A program made the translations under genes and the position numbers. DNA of 64,000 bases from Ficedula albicollis (Eukaryota > Chordata > Aves > Passeriformes > Muscicapidae), in contig NC_021677.1 in assembly GCF_000247815.1 (NCBI RefSeq), positions 5,365,690-5,429,689 on the forward strand, written 5' to 3'. Within the stretch, counting starts at the first letter, position 1. Every line of letters begins with the position of its first letter. A model generated the notes under the pieces. The model did not search any database and was not told the origin of the DNA. It saw only the letters and a program-made list of their open reading frames with translations. This document shows, piece by piece, positions 13,501 to 24,900 of this stretch.

Positions 13501-14500
13501 TGTCTCTGATTCACCTTTCTTTGTGTTGGACATATGTAACACTAGAATTAATATTTTGAAAACCACAAATTACTTCGTGTAAAATCTGCGCTGCTAAGCA
13601 GAAAATCTATCGTGCTGTGAAAAAAATATAAAGAAAATTCTTCAGTGTAATGTCTGGTTTTGCAAAAAGGGAAGGGGGAAGATTTTACAGTTTACAATAT
13701 CACAGAGATTTGCGATATTTAAACAGGCAAGTAAATTATAGGTTTGAGTCACTATTGTGAAAACAGTCCTGGATTTTGGATTTGCAGTAGCAGTAGAGAT
13801 TGCTTAAGCAGAGACATGAGGTTAAGTTAGTGCTACTCCTTCATCATGTTTTTTTTGCTTTGATGTAATGCAAACTGTAAAATGGGCTTAGGTGACTGCT
13901 TCAGTCTTCTGCTTGCGCGACATGTGGAGGTGACACAGAACCTTGGCCAGTAACTTCTGCAGCAGAACTGTGTCTCCAGGGCCAGGGCATTGCCAGAGCA
14001 CTTGGGTGAATCTGGAGGTGTGGAGAACTCACTGTTCAACTGGGCAGTGAAATCTGCTCCTGCACTGTCCTGGCAAACGTTACGTGGCATATCTGATCAG
14101 CACTGCAACTGATACCATGCTGTATGGTTACTGTGCCTTTAACAGTTAGGATTTTCAGTGTTGCATACTTTGACACTATTTTGTGTTTAAAAACTGCATC
14201 AGTTATTGGTTTTTAACATTGCAAAAAAACCAAAAACCAAACCCTAAAGATATGTGTTACTTTTCAAGACTTAAAAAAAGAAATGCTTCACGAAGAACAG
14301 TGGGAAGGAACACATTGCTATGATACAGGAGTTTTAGCTCTATTTTAATTAATTTTTTTTACTGAATTTGCCTTGTTTTTTAGTACTAGTGTTTTAACAG
14401 ATTGCTTTTGGAGTTGTAAATGGAATTTATGTTCTCTAATGTCATGTTATTCATTTCACCAAGTGTGACTGTAACTTCCCTGGGTGGTTCTTCCCTGCAG

Positions 14501-14626
14501 ACATTGATGAGTGTGCTGCCAAGATGCACTATTGCCACGCCAACACTGTGTGTGTTAACCTGCCTGGCTCCTACCGCTGCGACTGTGTCACGGGATATGT
14601 CCGTGTGGATGACTTCTCCTGCACAG
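14501..14626 (+). CDS. NELL1: NELL1 exon encoding a calcium-binding EGF-like module
   Basis: This internal exon is 126 bp. The acceptor TTCCCTGCAG precedes 14501 and the donor is ACAG|GTGAGC. The first two bases (AC) complete a codon split after its first base, giving DIDEC. The last base (G) starts a Glu codon finished by the exon at 49015, so both flanking introns are phase 1. The translation is one EGF module with six cysteines (DEC, HYC, TVC, YRC, CDC, FSC). It has the Ca-binding start D-I-D-E-C and the Asn-hydroxylation pattern C-x-N-x4-Y-x-C-x-C. The motif HYCHANTVCVNLPG is characteristic of NELL1; NELL2 differs here. NELL1 is a secreted, oligomeric glycoprotein with an N-terminal laminin-G/thrombospondin-like domain, VWC domains and central EGF repeats. 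It binds protein kinase C and is implicated in bone growth and neuronal signalling. Only this segment lies here, so the gene is not complete in the window. Confidence 0.95.
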
Positions 14627-17600
14627 GTGAGCTCTCAGGTACAGCAGTAACTCTGTCACATTCTGTCTTTTGCATGTATTACCTGCTTCTGTCTAATCCC
14701 AAATGCCACACAGCAGCTGGCCCTTTGCCAGGATAAAATTTAGGCACAAGTAGGGTAGATACAGGTGGTAGGAAGTGCCTTTCCCCTGTATGGGCCCTTT
14801 GGGATTAACTTGGAAGGTGGCTGATGAACGCCTGTGGTGCACCCACTGAGGGCTCTTGCCAGCGAAGACACAGTCCCTTTGTGTCCCACACCTGCCTTCT
14901 ATGCCAGGTGCAGAGGCTGAGATCACATGTATTGTGAGAAGAAACATGACTTCATCAGCTGTGGTCTGAAATTGGTCAGTGGATTGAAATATGAGAAGTT
15001 ACTCAGGATGAGAAGCTTTCTGGTCAGAAGTGAGATAAATACACAAAAGGAAAACTGAAATGTATAAGGTTCATAAATCCAGTTATTGTTAGGTGGTTTG
15101 GAAATTGTTGTTAATGCCGAGAATTAATGTCTCAAGAGCTATGACATGTTGTTTAGAAAAGACACCAAGTGGATAGCATTAGACAATTAATCTAGTTGGT
15201 TTTCTTAAATATATCCATCTGCAAAATGAGCTCTAAAAATTCATAGTGGAAAGTAGGTAGGGCCTCATTTCCATTTAAGGGTTTTTAAGGGACCTTCTTT
15301 GGCAGTCTCAGAAAAAAGTGAAAAGCTGCTGAACTGCTCATCCGAACTCTATCTAGCATGATAACATCTTTCAATGACAACACTCCAGAAAGTCTGATTT
15401 TGGGATTGTTTTGGTGGTGCACCTGTCATGCAAGGAAGGAAAATATCAGGTAGATTTATTGAAATGGATATAAATCAGCTTGGTGCAATACCATGTTTAG
15501 AATGGTGTTGTGTGAGCTCTTTCTGAAGTGGAAAGATGGCACAGGAATATTCAATATGAGAATGATTTCCAGCCTGGAATAACTACAATTGTAATGTGTA
15601 TTATCCTTAGAGAAGATCATAGTTAATGTTGACTTTCATGATGACAGCATGCCTTTTAGTTCACATTGTATAATTTATAAAACTGTTGGAAAGTTCTGCC
15701 CACCCCTTGAGAGAGGCTGATACTAAATAGCTGTCAGGAGGCTGATTTTTATTTTGCCCAGAGTGTCATTATTTCTGTTTTCAGTTTTTCTTGGTCTTTT
15801 ACTATGTGACATGGCAGATTCAGACCTTAAATTCTGTGCTGTGTGAGGTATCAACCTTCACAGTGACAGGGAGAGTGGTTTTGATAATCTGACTCTTTCT
15901 TTCCTGTATATACTCTACTAATTTCCTAATGTGCCTTTCTTTCCAGTAAGACACTGTCATTAGGCATGGAAAGGGTATAGAAAGCAAGGTATTTGTGATA
16001 CACTGAGAAAGTGTGAAGTAACAAGACAAGTTGCTTGACAGTAATGAGGGAACATTCACTTGAAATGAATGCACACAAAGAATCCAGAGCAGGTATAAGA
16101 ACAAATAATGGAATGAGAAAGGCAACTATTTCTTGCAGGTTTATTGTCTTGTCACTGCATTTTTGACATTGTCATTAAAAAAAGCAGAGCAAGTGCATTA
16201 CATAGATGAAGAGAAACTTTGTTCATTGCCTGTTGTGTCTAGAAATAAATGTTTGTTATAATATTAAATGTAGTTAAAATAAATACTGTGCAGTAGAAGC
16301 GCTAATCCTGTCTTTGTATTTTGGATTATGCTTAAACAGAATTTTAGCAGTAATAGTAATGATTAAAAAAGAAAACAATAATAAAGAAAAACAGGCAGCA
16401 AATACTTACCTAATCTCCCCTTATACTGACAACAAATGTTTAGCAGGCACAATAGACTGTAGCTATTACTCAGGTCTTTAAAATTTTGTTATTTTTTATT
16501 CAAACCAAATAGATGAGACGTTTTCTTGTTACTGAACCGCATATTTGGAATATCTGAATAAACTGAAAGCCTGAGATGGGTTGGTCTTCTGATTAAAATA
16601 GTGTGTGTATGAGGCAAGGCTCTGATGGGTTCTGGATCAAGATGAAGTTTCAGATGTAAGTGCTTAAGGCACATGCATGTCATTGCATATATTTTGTACA
16701 CTGCTGACGCTAAAGCAGAATTTTCCATAGAGCAGGAGTTATAATGTTTTGGAAAGCCTGAGTCTGATTTATCCAGGTAGAAAGTAATTTGTAGTTGAGC
16801 AGATTCTGTGTGTTGCTGGGCAGCCATTTGCTTGATGGCTGATCCCCCAGCTCTGGTAGCTTTCAAAAGGTGGAAAGTATGTGGAAGGTGTAAATATGTA
16901 TGTGGAAGGTGCAAATCAGAAACAATTTTTAAGCTGAATGAAATGTTTCAATTTGATATTTAGGGAGTTTTATCTTTATAAAAGGAAGTGGAGTGACTGG
17001 TGAAGTGCTATGTCAATTTGAATAGAGCAAAATAAAATTCATTTGTATATTGCTGAATTTTAGATATGCTGCTTCCAGTGTTTTCTTTAAATCACTGGAT
17101 CTTAATGAAATTAAACTAATTTGTACAGATTTGACATTGCTGAAAGATTTTTTTCTAAAACAATTTTTTGGATAATAGTTTTCAACTGTGAAGTAGGAAT
17201 TTCTGTGGTTATCAATAAAAAGCTGCTGCATTGGAAGATGTGCTATTGCACAGAAAATGCAGTCATACCAGACAGAGTGACTGAAACATTATTCTGAATG
17301 AAGTTACAATTATATTAAACTGTCACCTATGACTTAAAATCAAGTAGGGACTATTTTAATAAATAATCATTGTTCAGTCACACATAAGCAGAAGACCTGG
17401 GATGATTAGGTATTCTCAGACAGATTAGTCAGTCTGGTAATAACTTCAACCTGTGTTCACCAAGAAACGTACATTAGTGTTTTTCTGCTTTCCTGTTCCT
17501 AGGGCTTTGTGCACTGGATGTTAATTAAGTTGTTAAGTGAAAGACGGTTTTATTAAGAAAAGTTACCCTGGAATAGGAACCTGCTTTTCAGTCTCTTCCT

Positions 17601-19934
17601 GTGGCACTCTGACAGGTTGTTTATCTCTTCTCTAGTAAATCACAGTCTTGTCCATTCTGAAACTGGCAGCAAGATTTGCTGCTCCAGATGTTCTCATTTG
17701 CTGGAATCTACTGATTTAAAGCATTTGATTGATTCTCACATGTTTTTACCCTGGTTGCTTGTTGAAAAATAAGTTCTCTTGGGTTGCTTTCTTCTAACAT
17801 AGCAGTTTGGGAGTTTGCTTCAGAAGTGCTTTATTCCATTTTATGCTTTTTGAAGCATTATATATTACACAATAAGAATATAATACTTTGATTTTTGATG
17901 GGCTGCATCTGTTCTCTGGCATGACTTTAAAAATTCATGTATATGATTTTCTGTAGTTTGAAACTAGAATATATAGTTCCTATATCTCACTGCCATTCAG
18001 TCAAGTATGCAAATGCTTCTTCTTCTTAATAAGCTATAACTTACCTGTAATGACCACATAAATCATGCTGCTAGGAAGAGAAAACAGTGTGGGTAGGTTT
18101 CATCTCTTTTTGCATAATGTTGGCATTTTCTACGAAGACAGTCACAGTGATTACAGAAAAGATTCCTGGCCTTTAACAACTATGATAGTCATTTAAAAAA
18201 TAAAGACTAATTTTGCAATTCTCCTTGGAGCCTTCATGGAACGCCAAAAACTTCCTCAAATCCTATGACTCATGCAAAGAATAAGTTTCATTTTATGTAG
18301 TCACTACTGGGAACTATTTTGTTTGATTTGGGTTTTTCTTGTTTGCTTGTGTTTCTTGTTTGTTTACTTTTAAAATTTACTACCAATATATGCGGATTAT
18401 TTAATAAAGCTTAAAGACCTTTTCAATTGAGAATACTACATCTTTTGTTCTCTATTTCCATGTATTACTCATGGCCATTCTTCTAAATGAAGAGGCCTCC
18501 TTTGGACTTGAGAATGTCTCAGCTCATTTTCCTCAAGTTTTATCTTTTCAAGAAGTAGTATGAAAAGTTTTCTGGTCATCCAACATGTCAGTAGTACCCA
18601 TTCTGCCAAAATTGGGCGAGACCTATGCAAGCACCCTCCTCTTTTATGCACCAAAACTGTGCTGGCAGATGTTTTATTTGGTGAAAATAATCCACCTCCA
18701 TATTTTACTGGTCTGCATGATGTTTCAATAGCGGACTGTGCTTTTAACCCTCTTTCAGTCCTCATTTGCTGTGATGACGGCCCCAGAATTTCTTTAACTC
18801 TTTGGCTTCTCAAAGCAATGAGTTACTAAAATCTTTGTGTTACTTGCAAAAAGCAAGTCTTTACCAAAGAAACAGGAAGTATTTTCAAAACACATAGTTC
18901 AGTATTCTAATTCTGTGAAAAAATGGATGTTACATAGAAATATATTGTTTAGAAGCCTTAGAATAGAAATATGTTGTATAGAAGAAGTCTTAGAATGTAA
19001 ATCTTAGTCTTGAGTTTATATTCTAATTTAATTTACAATATAGGTAGAGAAGAGGAATAAAAAAGCTAATGATTTTGACAGGTTATCCCATAAGTCCCTT
19101 CACTTCCATCCTGTGTGGTTTCTGGGGCAGCATTTAGTTTTTTACTGCACTTTTCAGAACAAGCCTGTCTTGCAGCATGTTATTAGAAAAGTTGTGCTTA
19201 AAGCGTAGAAGAACATAAGAGTTCTGAGAAATCTCTTTTTCAAGGGAAAAATTCAGAAGCCCTTTCTCCTGCTCTTCCCTTTTTTCCTTCCCCTATCTGT
19301 GAAAGGCAGCTCAACTGCAGAAATTCCCTTGGTTAGAACAAACGTTCAAATTGTTTGCTATTGCTAAAATTGATGCCTTTGTATTTTTGTTGCTGGGGTT
19401 TACCTGTCAAGTTCAAGGTGGTGTAGTTGACCCCATAATAATACTAATAATGCAGTAAGTTTCACCAGAGTGAAGTGGCAATCTCAAAGGGTGGGTTACT
19501 GGCCTCACATCCAGAATCAATGTGTGTGTTTGTAAAAGACCTGAAGAAAAGCTTTTAGGTAGACAGTTGATAATATGGTCTCTCTTTGAAAGATAGTGTT
19601 GTTTTCTGAAATCTAATCTAGTGACCTTTTTTTTCTGCTATTTCTTCCTTGTGAACTAAATTAGCATTCCAGAAAGCAACATTGATATTTTTGGTGTGGC
19701 ACTTGCACTTTCAAAGCCCTGCTCAGGGTCTTAGATGTTCAGGGAGGTCAGTAAACAAGTGTTACAGCTGTTCTTGTGATGGGCTGAGGTTGGTGGATTG
19801 ATAGATTTGTTTGCTAGCTGAAAACACGAGTCTAGGCCAGCAGGCAGTGGAGACAGCTCTGTGGTGGAATAGTTTTCAGGTTTTGTGCAAGAGCTGTCTT
19901 GAGATCTTGCTCTTCTAAAGGATGTCATTAGGGT

Positions 19935-21042
19935 CTTGCTGTGGTGGAGCGACCCTGGCTGGATTCCTGGTACCCACCAAAGCCTCTCTGTCGTTTCCCT
20001 CTGCAACTGGGCAGGGGAGAGAAAATATAACAGAGATTCATTAGTTGAGACAAAAACCAGGAGAGATCACTTACCAAATACTGTCACGGGCAAAACAGAC
20101 TCAAATTAGAGATATTAATTGAATTAATTACTAAAAAAATTGGAGGAGGATAATGAGAAGTAAAAACAGACCATAAAACATTTCCTCCCTATCCCTCCTT
20201 CCTTCCCGAGCTCCTCCCACCAGTGGTGCAGGGAGATGGAAGTGGCGATTATGGTCAGTTCATCACGTCTGCTTCTGACGCTGCACAGGGAGTGGAGCCT
20301 TTCCCCTCCTCCAGCATGGGGTTGCTCCCCGGGGGAGACAGTTCTCCATAAACTTCTCCAGCATGAGTCCATCCCACAGGCAAGGCTTCTCCATAAAGTG
20401 CTGTAATGTGGGCCACTCTTCCATAGGGTGCAGTCCCTCAAGGACAGGCTGCTCCTGTGTGAATTCCTCACAGGGTCACAATTCCTGCCCGGAAACCTGC
20501 TCCAGCGTGAGCTCCTCTCTCCACAGGTCAGCAGATCCCTGCCAGAATTCTGCTCCAACATGGACTTCCCATGGCTTCACAGCCTCCTCTCAGGCATCCA
20601 GCTGCTCTGGTGTGAACTCTTCCATGGGCTGCAGGTGCATCTCTGCACCCCTGTGGCCTTCCATGGGCTGCAGAGGCACAGCTGGCTCACCCTGGGCTGC
20701 ACCACAGGCTACAGGGGAATCTCAGCTCCACACCTGGAGCAGCTCCTTCCCCTCCTTCTGCCCTGGCCTGGGTGTCTGCAGATTTGTTTTTCTCCCATAT
20801 TCTCACCCTGCTCTTCTCTAGCTGAAATTACATCTGAGCAGTAACTTTTTTCTTCTTCTTAAATCTAAGAGGCATTCTGTTATTCTTGATTGGCCCAGCA
20901 TTGGCCAGCAGTGGGTCCATCATGGAACAGTCTGGCCTTGGTTCTGCTTGACATGGAGGAAGCTTCTGGCAGCTTCTCACAGAAACCACCCCTGTAGCTC
21001 CCCTGCTACCAAAATCCAGCCTCACAAATCCAATACACTTGC
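19935..21042 (-). mobile_element. Solo LTR of an avian ERV-like element (1,098 bp) with 5-bp target duplication
   Basis: The LTR spans 19940-21037 and is antisense to NELL1. On the minus strand it begins TGTATTGGATTTGTGAGG and ends CTCCACCACA (TG...CA ends). It is flanked by a perfect 5-bp duplication, CTTGC (19935-19939 and 21038-21042). Inside are degenerate repeats of a GGAGCAG / CATGGG type, read on the minus strand from about 20.75 to 20.30 kb. A GAGTCTGTTTTGCCC block near 20.1 kb is shared with the copy at 55.9-56.1 kb. A 5-bp duplication fits ERVL-type integrases. The poly(A) signal seen as AATAAA in the 55.9-kb copy reads AATTAA here. No gag, pol or env remains, so this is a recombined solo LTR. 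The frames of about 140-150 codons across it are repeat by-products. Confidence 0.88.
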
Positions 21043-21067
21043 CTAATACTATGTAATTTTTTAATAG

Positions 21068-21947
21068 CAGAATAGAATGGTTTGGATTCTAAAGGACCTT
21101 AAAGATCATCTAGTTCCACCTCCTCCTGCCGTGGGCAAGGACACCTTCCATTAGACCAGGTTGCAGAGAGCCCATCCAACCTGGCCTTGAGCACTTCTAG
21201 AGATGGAACAGCACAGTTTTTCTGGGCAGCCTGTGCCAGGGCCCCATTATCCTCGCAGTAAAGAGCTTCTTCCGAATGTCTAATCCAAACCTTCCCTCTT
21301 TCAGTTTTAAGCTGTTGCCACTTGTTCTGTCACTGCGTGTCCCTGTAAAACATCTCTTTCCAGTTCTTACAGGCCCTCTTTAAGTGCTGGAAAGTGCTGG
21401 AAGGTGTCCCTGGAGCCTTCTCCTCTCCAGGCTGAAGAACCTGAAATCACCCAGCCTGTCTTCGTAGGAGAGGATCTGCAGCCTCTGAGCATCTCTGGGG
21501 GCTCCTCTGGACCCTCCAACAGGTCCATGTCCTCCTTACGTTGGGGACCCCAGAGTTGTACACAGTGCTCCTGATGGGGTCTCACAAGGGCATGTAAAGG
21601 GACAATCACCTCCCTCGACCTGCTCGTCACACTGCTTTTCATGCAGCCCAGGATGTGGTTGGCTTTCTAGGCTTCAGGTGCACATTGCTGGGCTGTGTTG
21701 AGCTTCTCCTCCACCAACACGCCCAACTCCTCCTACTGAAGGCTGCTCTCAAACCATTCTCTGCCCAGAGAGAATGTATTTGTGCTTGAGATTGCCGTGG
21801 CCTGAGTGCAGGACATTGCACTTGGCCTTGTTGAACATCATGAGGTTCTGAGGTGCCCACCTCTCAAGGCTGTCATGGTTCTCCAGAATGGCATCCCTTC
21901 CCTCTGCTAGGCACCACTCAGCTTGTGGTGCAAATCAGCAAACTTGC
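21068..21947 (-). mobile_element. CR1 LINE fragment (about 880 bp), antisense
   Basis: Read on +, it starts AGAATAGAATGGTTTGGATT and runs through the CR1 3'UTR blocks (CATCTAGTTCC, GACACCTTCCATTAGACCAG, CTGGCCTTGAGCACTTC, CTCTTTCAGTTTTAAGC). It then reads back into the 3' part of CR1 ORF2 (GGTCTCACAAGGGC, ATCACCTCCCTCGACCTGCT) and on to GTTGAACATCATGAGGTTC and CAAATCAGCAAACTTGC. The 5' end is truncated, as usual for CR1. It starts only about 25 bp beyond the neighbouring LTR's target duplication, so the LTR landed next to it, or the CR1 did. Confidence 0.93.
21367..21642 (-). pseudogene. Decayed CR1 ORF2 C-terminal fragment
   Basis: A 91-codon open frame on the minus strand lies within the CR1 fragment. 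Residues about 18-45 read LVRPHQEHCVQLWGPQRKED, recognisably the C-terminal part of CR1 reverse transcriptase protein (family pattern VRPHLEYCVQFWGPQ). Downstream the resemblance shifts frame, so the frame is not a functional remnant of the protein. The apparent Met start is arbitrary. It has no host function and is not part of NELL1. Confidence 0.75.
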
Positions 21948-24900
21948 CAAACTTTTCCAGAAAAATTATGAAAATATTGATCGTGTTGGGGTCATAGTTA
22001 TGTCACTGTTTATGGATTAGGTATCAGATATTTAACACTATAGGTCTGGCTGGGGCTGGTCCTGGTAGATCTCGACCCCCCTGATTCTGCTTGGAACCAT
22101 TATATGTTCCCTTCTTTGGAATCCACTCTGTCACTACACACTGAAGACAGACCATAACCTTTCTAGGAGCCTCATTGTGATGTGTGTGCATGTCTTTTCA
22201 CTGCACATCTTCAGGACTATACTCAAGCATTTTCAAATGCACATGGAGATTGTTTGTAAGACAACCTGAATGGATGATACTTTGCTTGTGTTAACTCAGC
22301 AGACACAAAATATTTTTACGCTGATCTCTACTCAACTGAGTCCTTTAATGTCAAGTGCTATAAGGCAGGGTAGGACTTAGCTCCTAGTGTTAAGCAGGAC
22401 TTCTTTGTTTGAACTGCAGTCAATAGCAGCTCTGTTCCCAGAACTGTGAAGGGCAATGTGATTTAGTTTGAGGTGCCTTGAAATGCAGAAACATTTGTTT
22501 CCAGTCCCTTGGAGGGCTGTTGGCCAAGTTCAGCAGCAGGTAATCGCTGCGCTGGTGGGCATTGTCTGCATCAGAGAGCATTTCTTTGCTCTGCAGGACA
22601 AGCCAACAGAAGATTGGAAGTGCATTAAATCAATCCAACAAAACAGAACACGAGCAACTCCACATCATCTGACTGACATCAGCAGAGGTTTTGAGTCAAA
22701 CCCCACTAATGTGGGAGAAAGCTTTCAATGGCATTCATTTTGGCTTTAGATAAGTCCCACAGAGAGATAACTGGTGCACTATTGCCATAGGGAAGCTCTG
22801 TTTTTAACAATGCTCAAAAGGCTGATTTTTCTGTATTGTCAGAGAATGCCATACTAACAGAGATAATGTAGCTTCTCAATGCATCCCTTGAAGCCTGATA
22901 AGTATTTAATTGCTCTTTTAGAAAAGGGAACTGAGGCACAGAGAGTTGGAGTATTTTGCCCAAATTCATGTGAGACCGTGACAAACATTGGGGAGTCTAG
23001 TAAAGAGTCAGATAAATTAGATATGGGAAAAACATAGATTTATAGCAGCAAGAATTCAGTGAGCAATGAGGTTTATTTTTATAGATATTGACATTTTCAC
23101 AAGAAACAATAGCAGTTCGTTGAAGCACGGTGTGCATGAGCCCTGAGTAACCATGTGGCCTTTATGTTATAAATCTTTTCCTTCCTTTTTTCCATGCAGT
23201 TTTGTAGCATCTTTTTTTGCTTTGGCGTTGAATTATTCCCCAGTCCTCTAATTTTAAATGCCATGTTACGTTCTTTTGTTCCTGACTTCACCTTCATTTG
23301 ATGGGCTTACTGGGTTTGACTGCAACATTTTTTACATTCCTTCCATTAAAAAAATGGCATTAGAAAACAGAATATTATTTGTTCCAAGTGCTTTCAATCT
23401 GAGGGAAAAAAAGGTACTAAAAATGCAATATTTACAGTGATTTAAATTCCTCACTGGTAAGTAGTTTAATTAAACATCTTTGTGCATTCCTGTGCTCTAG
23501 GCATGGAAGTGTTGCTAATTTGTCCAGAGTAGTTGGTAATCCTTTCAAGTCCTTTTGACACATTGATTTTTCTGTAACTTTATTAATACTAAAATTAATT
23601 AAACAGCTGACCACAAATCTTGCTGATGGTTGTATTTCTTGACTTAGGCATAATTAGCATTTTTACATGATTTCTTAGCTGCAGCCTTTTGTGCTGGTAT
23701 ATAAGCTGTCACGAAAATGCAGTATTTTAAATTGTTTTGTCATATTCGTTCATGCTTGTGCATGAACTTAAGCATTAAGAATAAAAAAATAATATTATTG
23801 ATTTAATATTCAGTCAGGAGTAATGAATGAAACTGTCTAAAGAGACATCAAGGACAAGCCGTGTCTCCTGGTCAGCATTTGTTCTGAGCTCTCTTACTGC
23901 AGGATTTCTTCTTGGTATAATAGGACTAAATCCATTTTTATGACATAAAAATTCTCGATTCCTAAATGTGGCAATTGCTACAAACAGTGATTGAGGTGAG
24001 CAATAGAAAGAGAGCCACCACGCTAATTTCTTAGTGGGAATGTGCTATCTGACGAACATGCAGCAGCTGCAGGATCGATGCCAGTGGCTGGAAGCAAAAA
24101 GCTCTCATGTTTTAGTCATCTGCTCCCACAGTAAGTGTAAATGCCTTAAGGAGTGCAACTTACTTTTGGGAAAGAGTTTACTCAATCAAGTTCTGATCTG
24201 TTTGGAGATATAACTGCCAGGGTTTGTCATCTCCTTTGTCCAAACATGTAAAAAACGTCCCAATCTGTATTCTGTTTCTCGATACCATTTGTAACAAACT
24301 CTTTGTTCTTCAGACACTATTGAACTCTTCTACTAAATCAAGGAAGTAGCTGAATCATAGAGAAGGGCATCAGACTCACCATTCCTCAAGGCAGGATCCA
24401 TGGACTCTGAAACATCCTTTGTCTTATCTGTTCTTAAAAAACACAAACAATTTCAATGAGGGAAACACTTTAAATCACCTTTGTGTGTGTCTCTCTCTTA
24501 CTCAACTGTTTAGAAATTTCCTTTAGAAATTTCCTTAATGGCTCCTTAAATCTCTCTTGCCACAATTTAAGCCTGTCGCCTCTTGTCATATTCTCAGTGA
24601 ATGCACACTACACTTTGGCCTTTCTATTTGCACTCCATTTTAATATTTGAAATATCTTTTCATGAGTGTGCTTCAATCTTCTCATCTGAAACCTAAAAGC
24701 CTATTTTTAGTTTTGGGGCTGAGCAGTACAGCAGTATTCTAACTCTTCTTCTTGACTTCACATCTTCTTTTGAAAAAATTGTGGACCCAACTTTCAGTGT
24801 CTTACAGAAGTATGTTTCACATCGAACTGATTGTTGTTGTGTGTCAAGGAAGATGCTCTCAAGGATGGTCCCAGGTAGGAGGAGGTACAATGTGTGTGAG

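Larger units (their letters stand above)
820..14500 (+). other. NELL1: Intron of NELL1 (3' part), upstream of the first EGF exon
   Basis: This stretch ends at a clear splice acceptor (pyrimidine-rich TTCCCTGCAG just before 14501) and holds no exon that I can recognise. The NELL1 segment expected before the first EGF exon (its last base completes the split Asp codon) is not visible, so the upstream exon should lie before this window or in a gap. Apart from the gaps, it contains two short tandem duplications (3922-4055, 6620-6741), a CR1 fragment near 7.2-7.4 kb and a TCA microsatellite. The rest is AT-rich sequence in which I see no supported feature. Confidence 0.8.

Noticed and set aside
16489..16914. 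141-codon frame on the minus strand
   Set aside because: It has no recognisable domain, splice context or biased codon use. Frames of this length are expected by chance in 64 kb.
20124..20844. Three overlapping frames of 138-152 codons rich in Ser, Cys and Leu
   Set aside because: They fall wholly inside the 1,098-bp LTR and reflect its internal short repeats. LTRs are not coding here.
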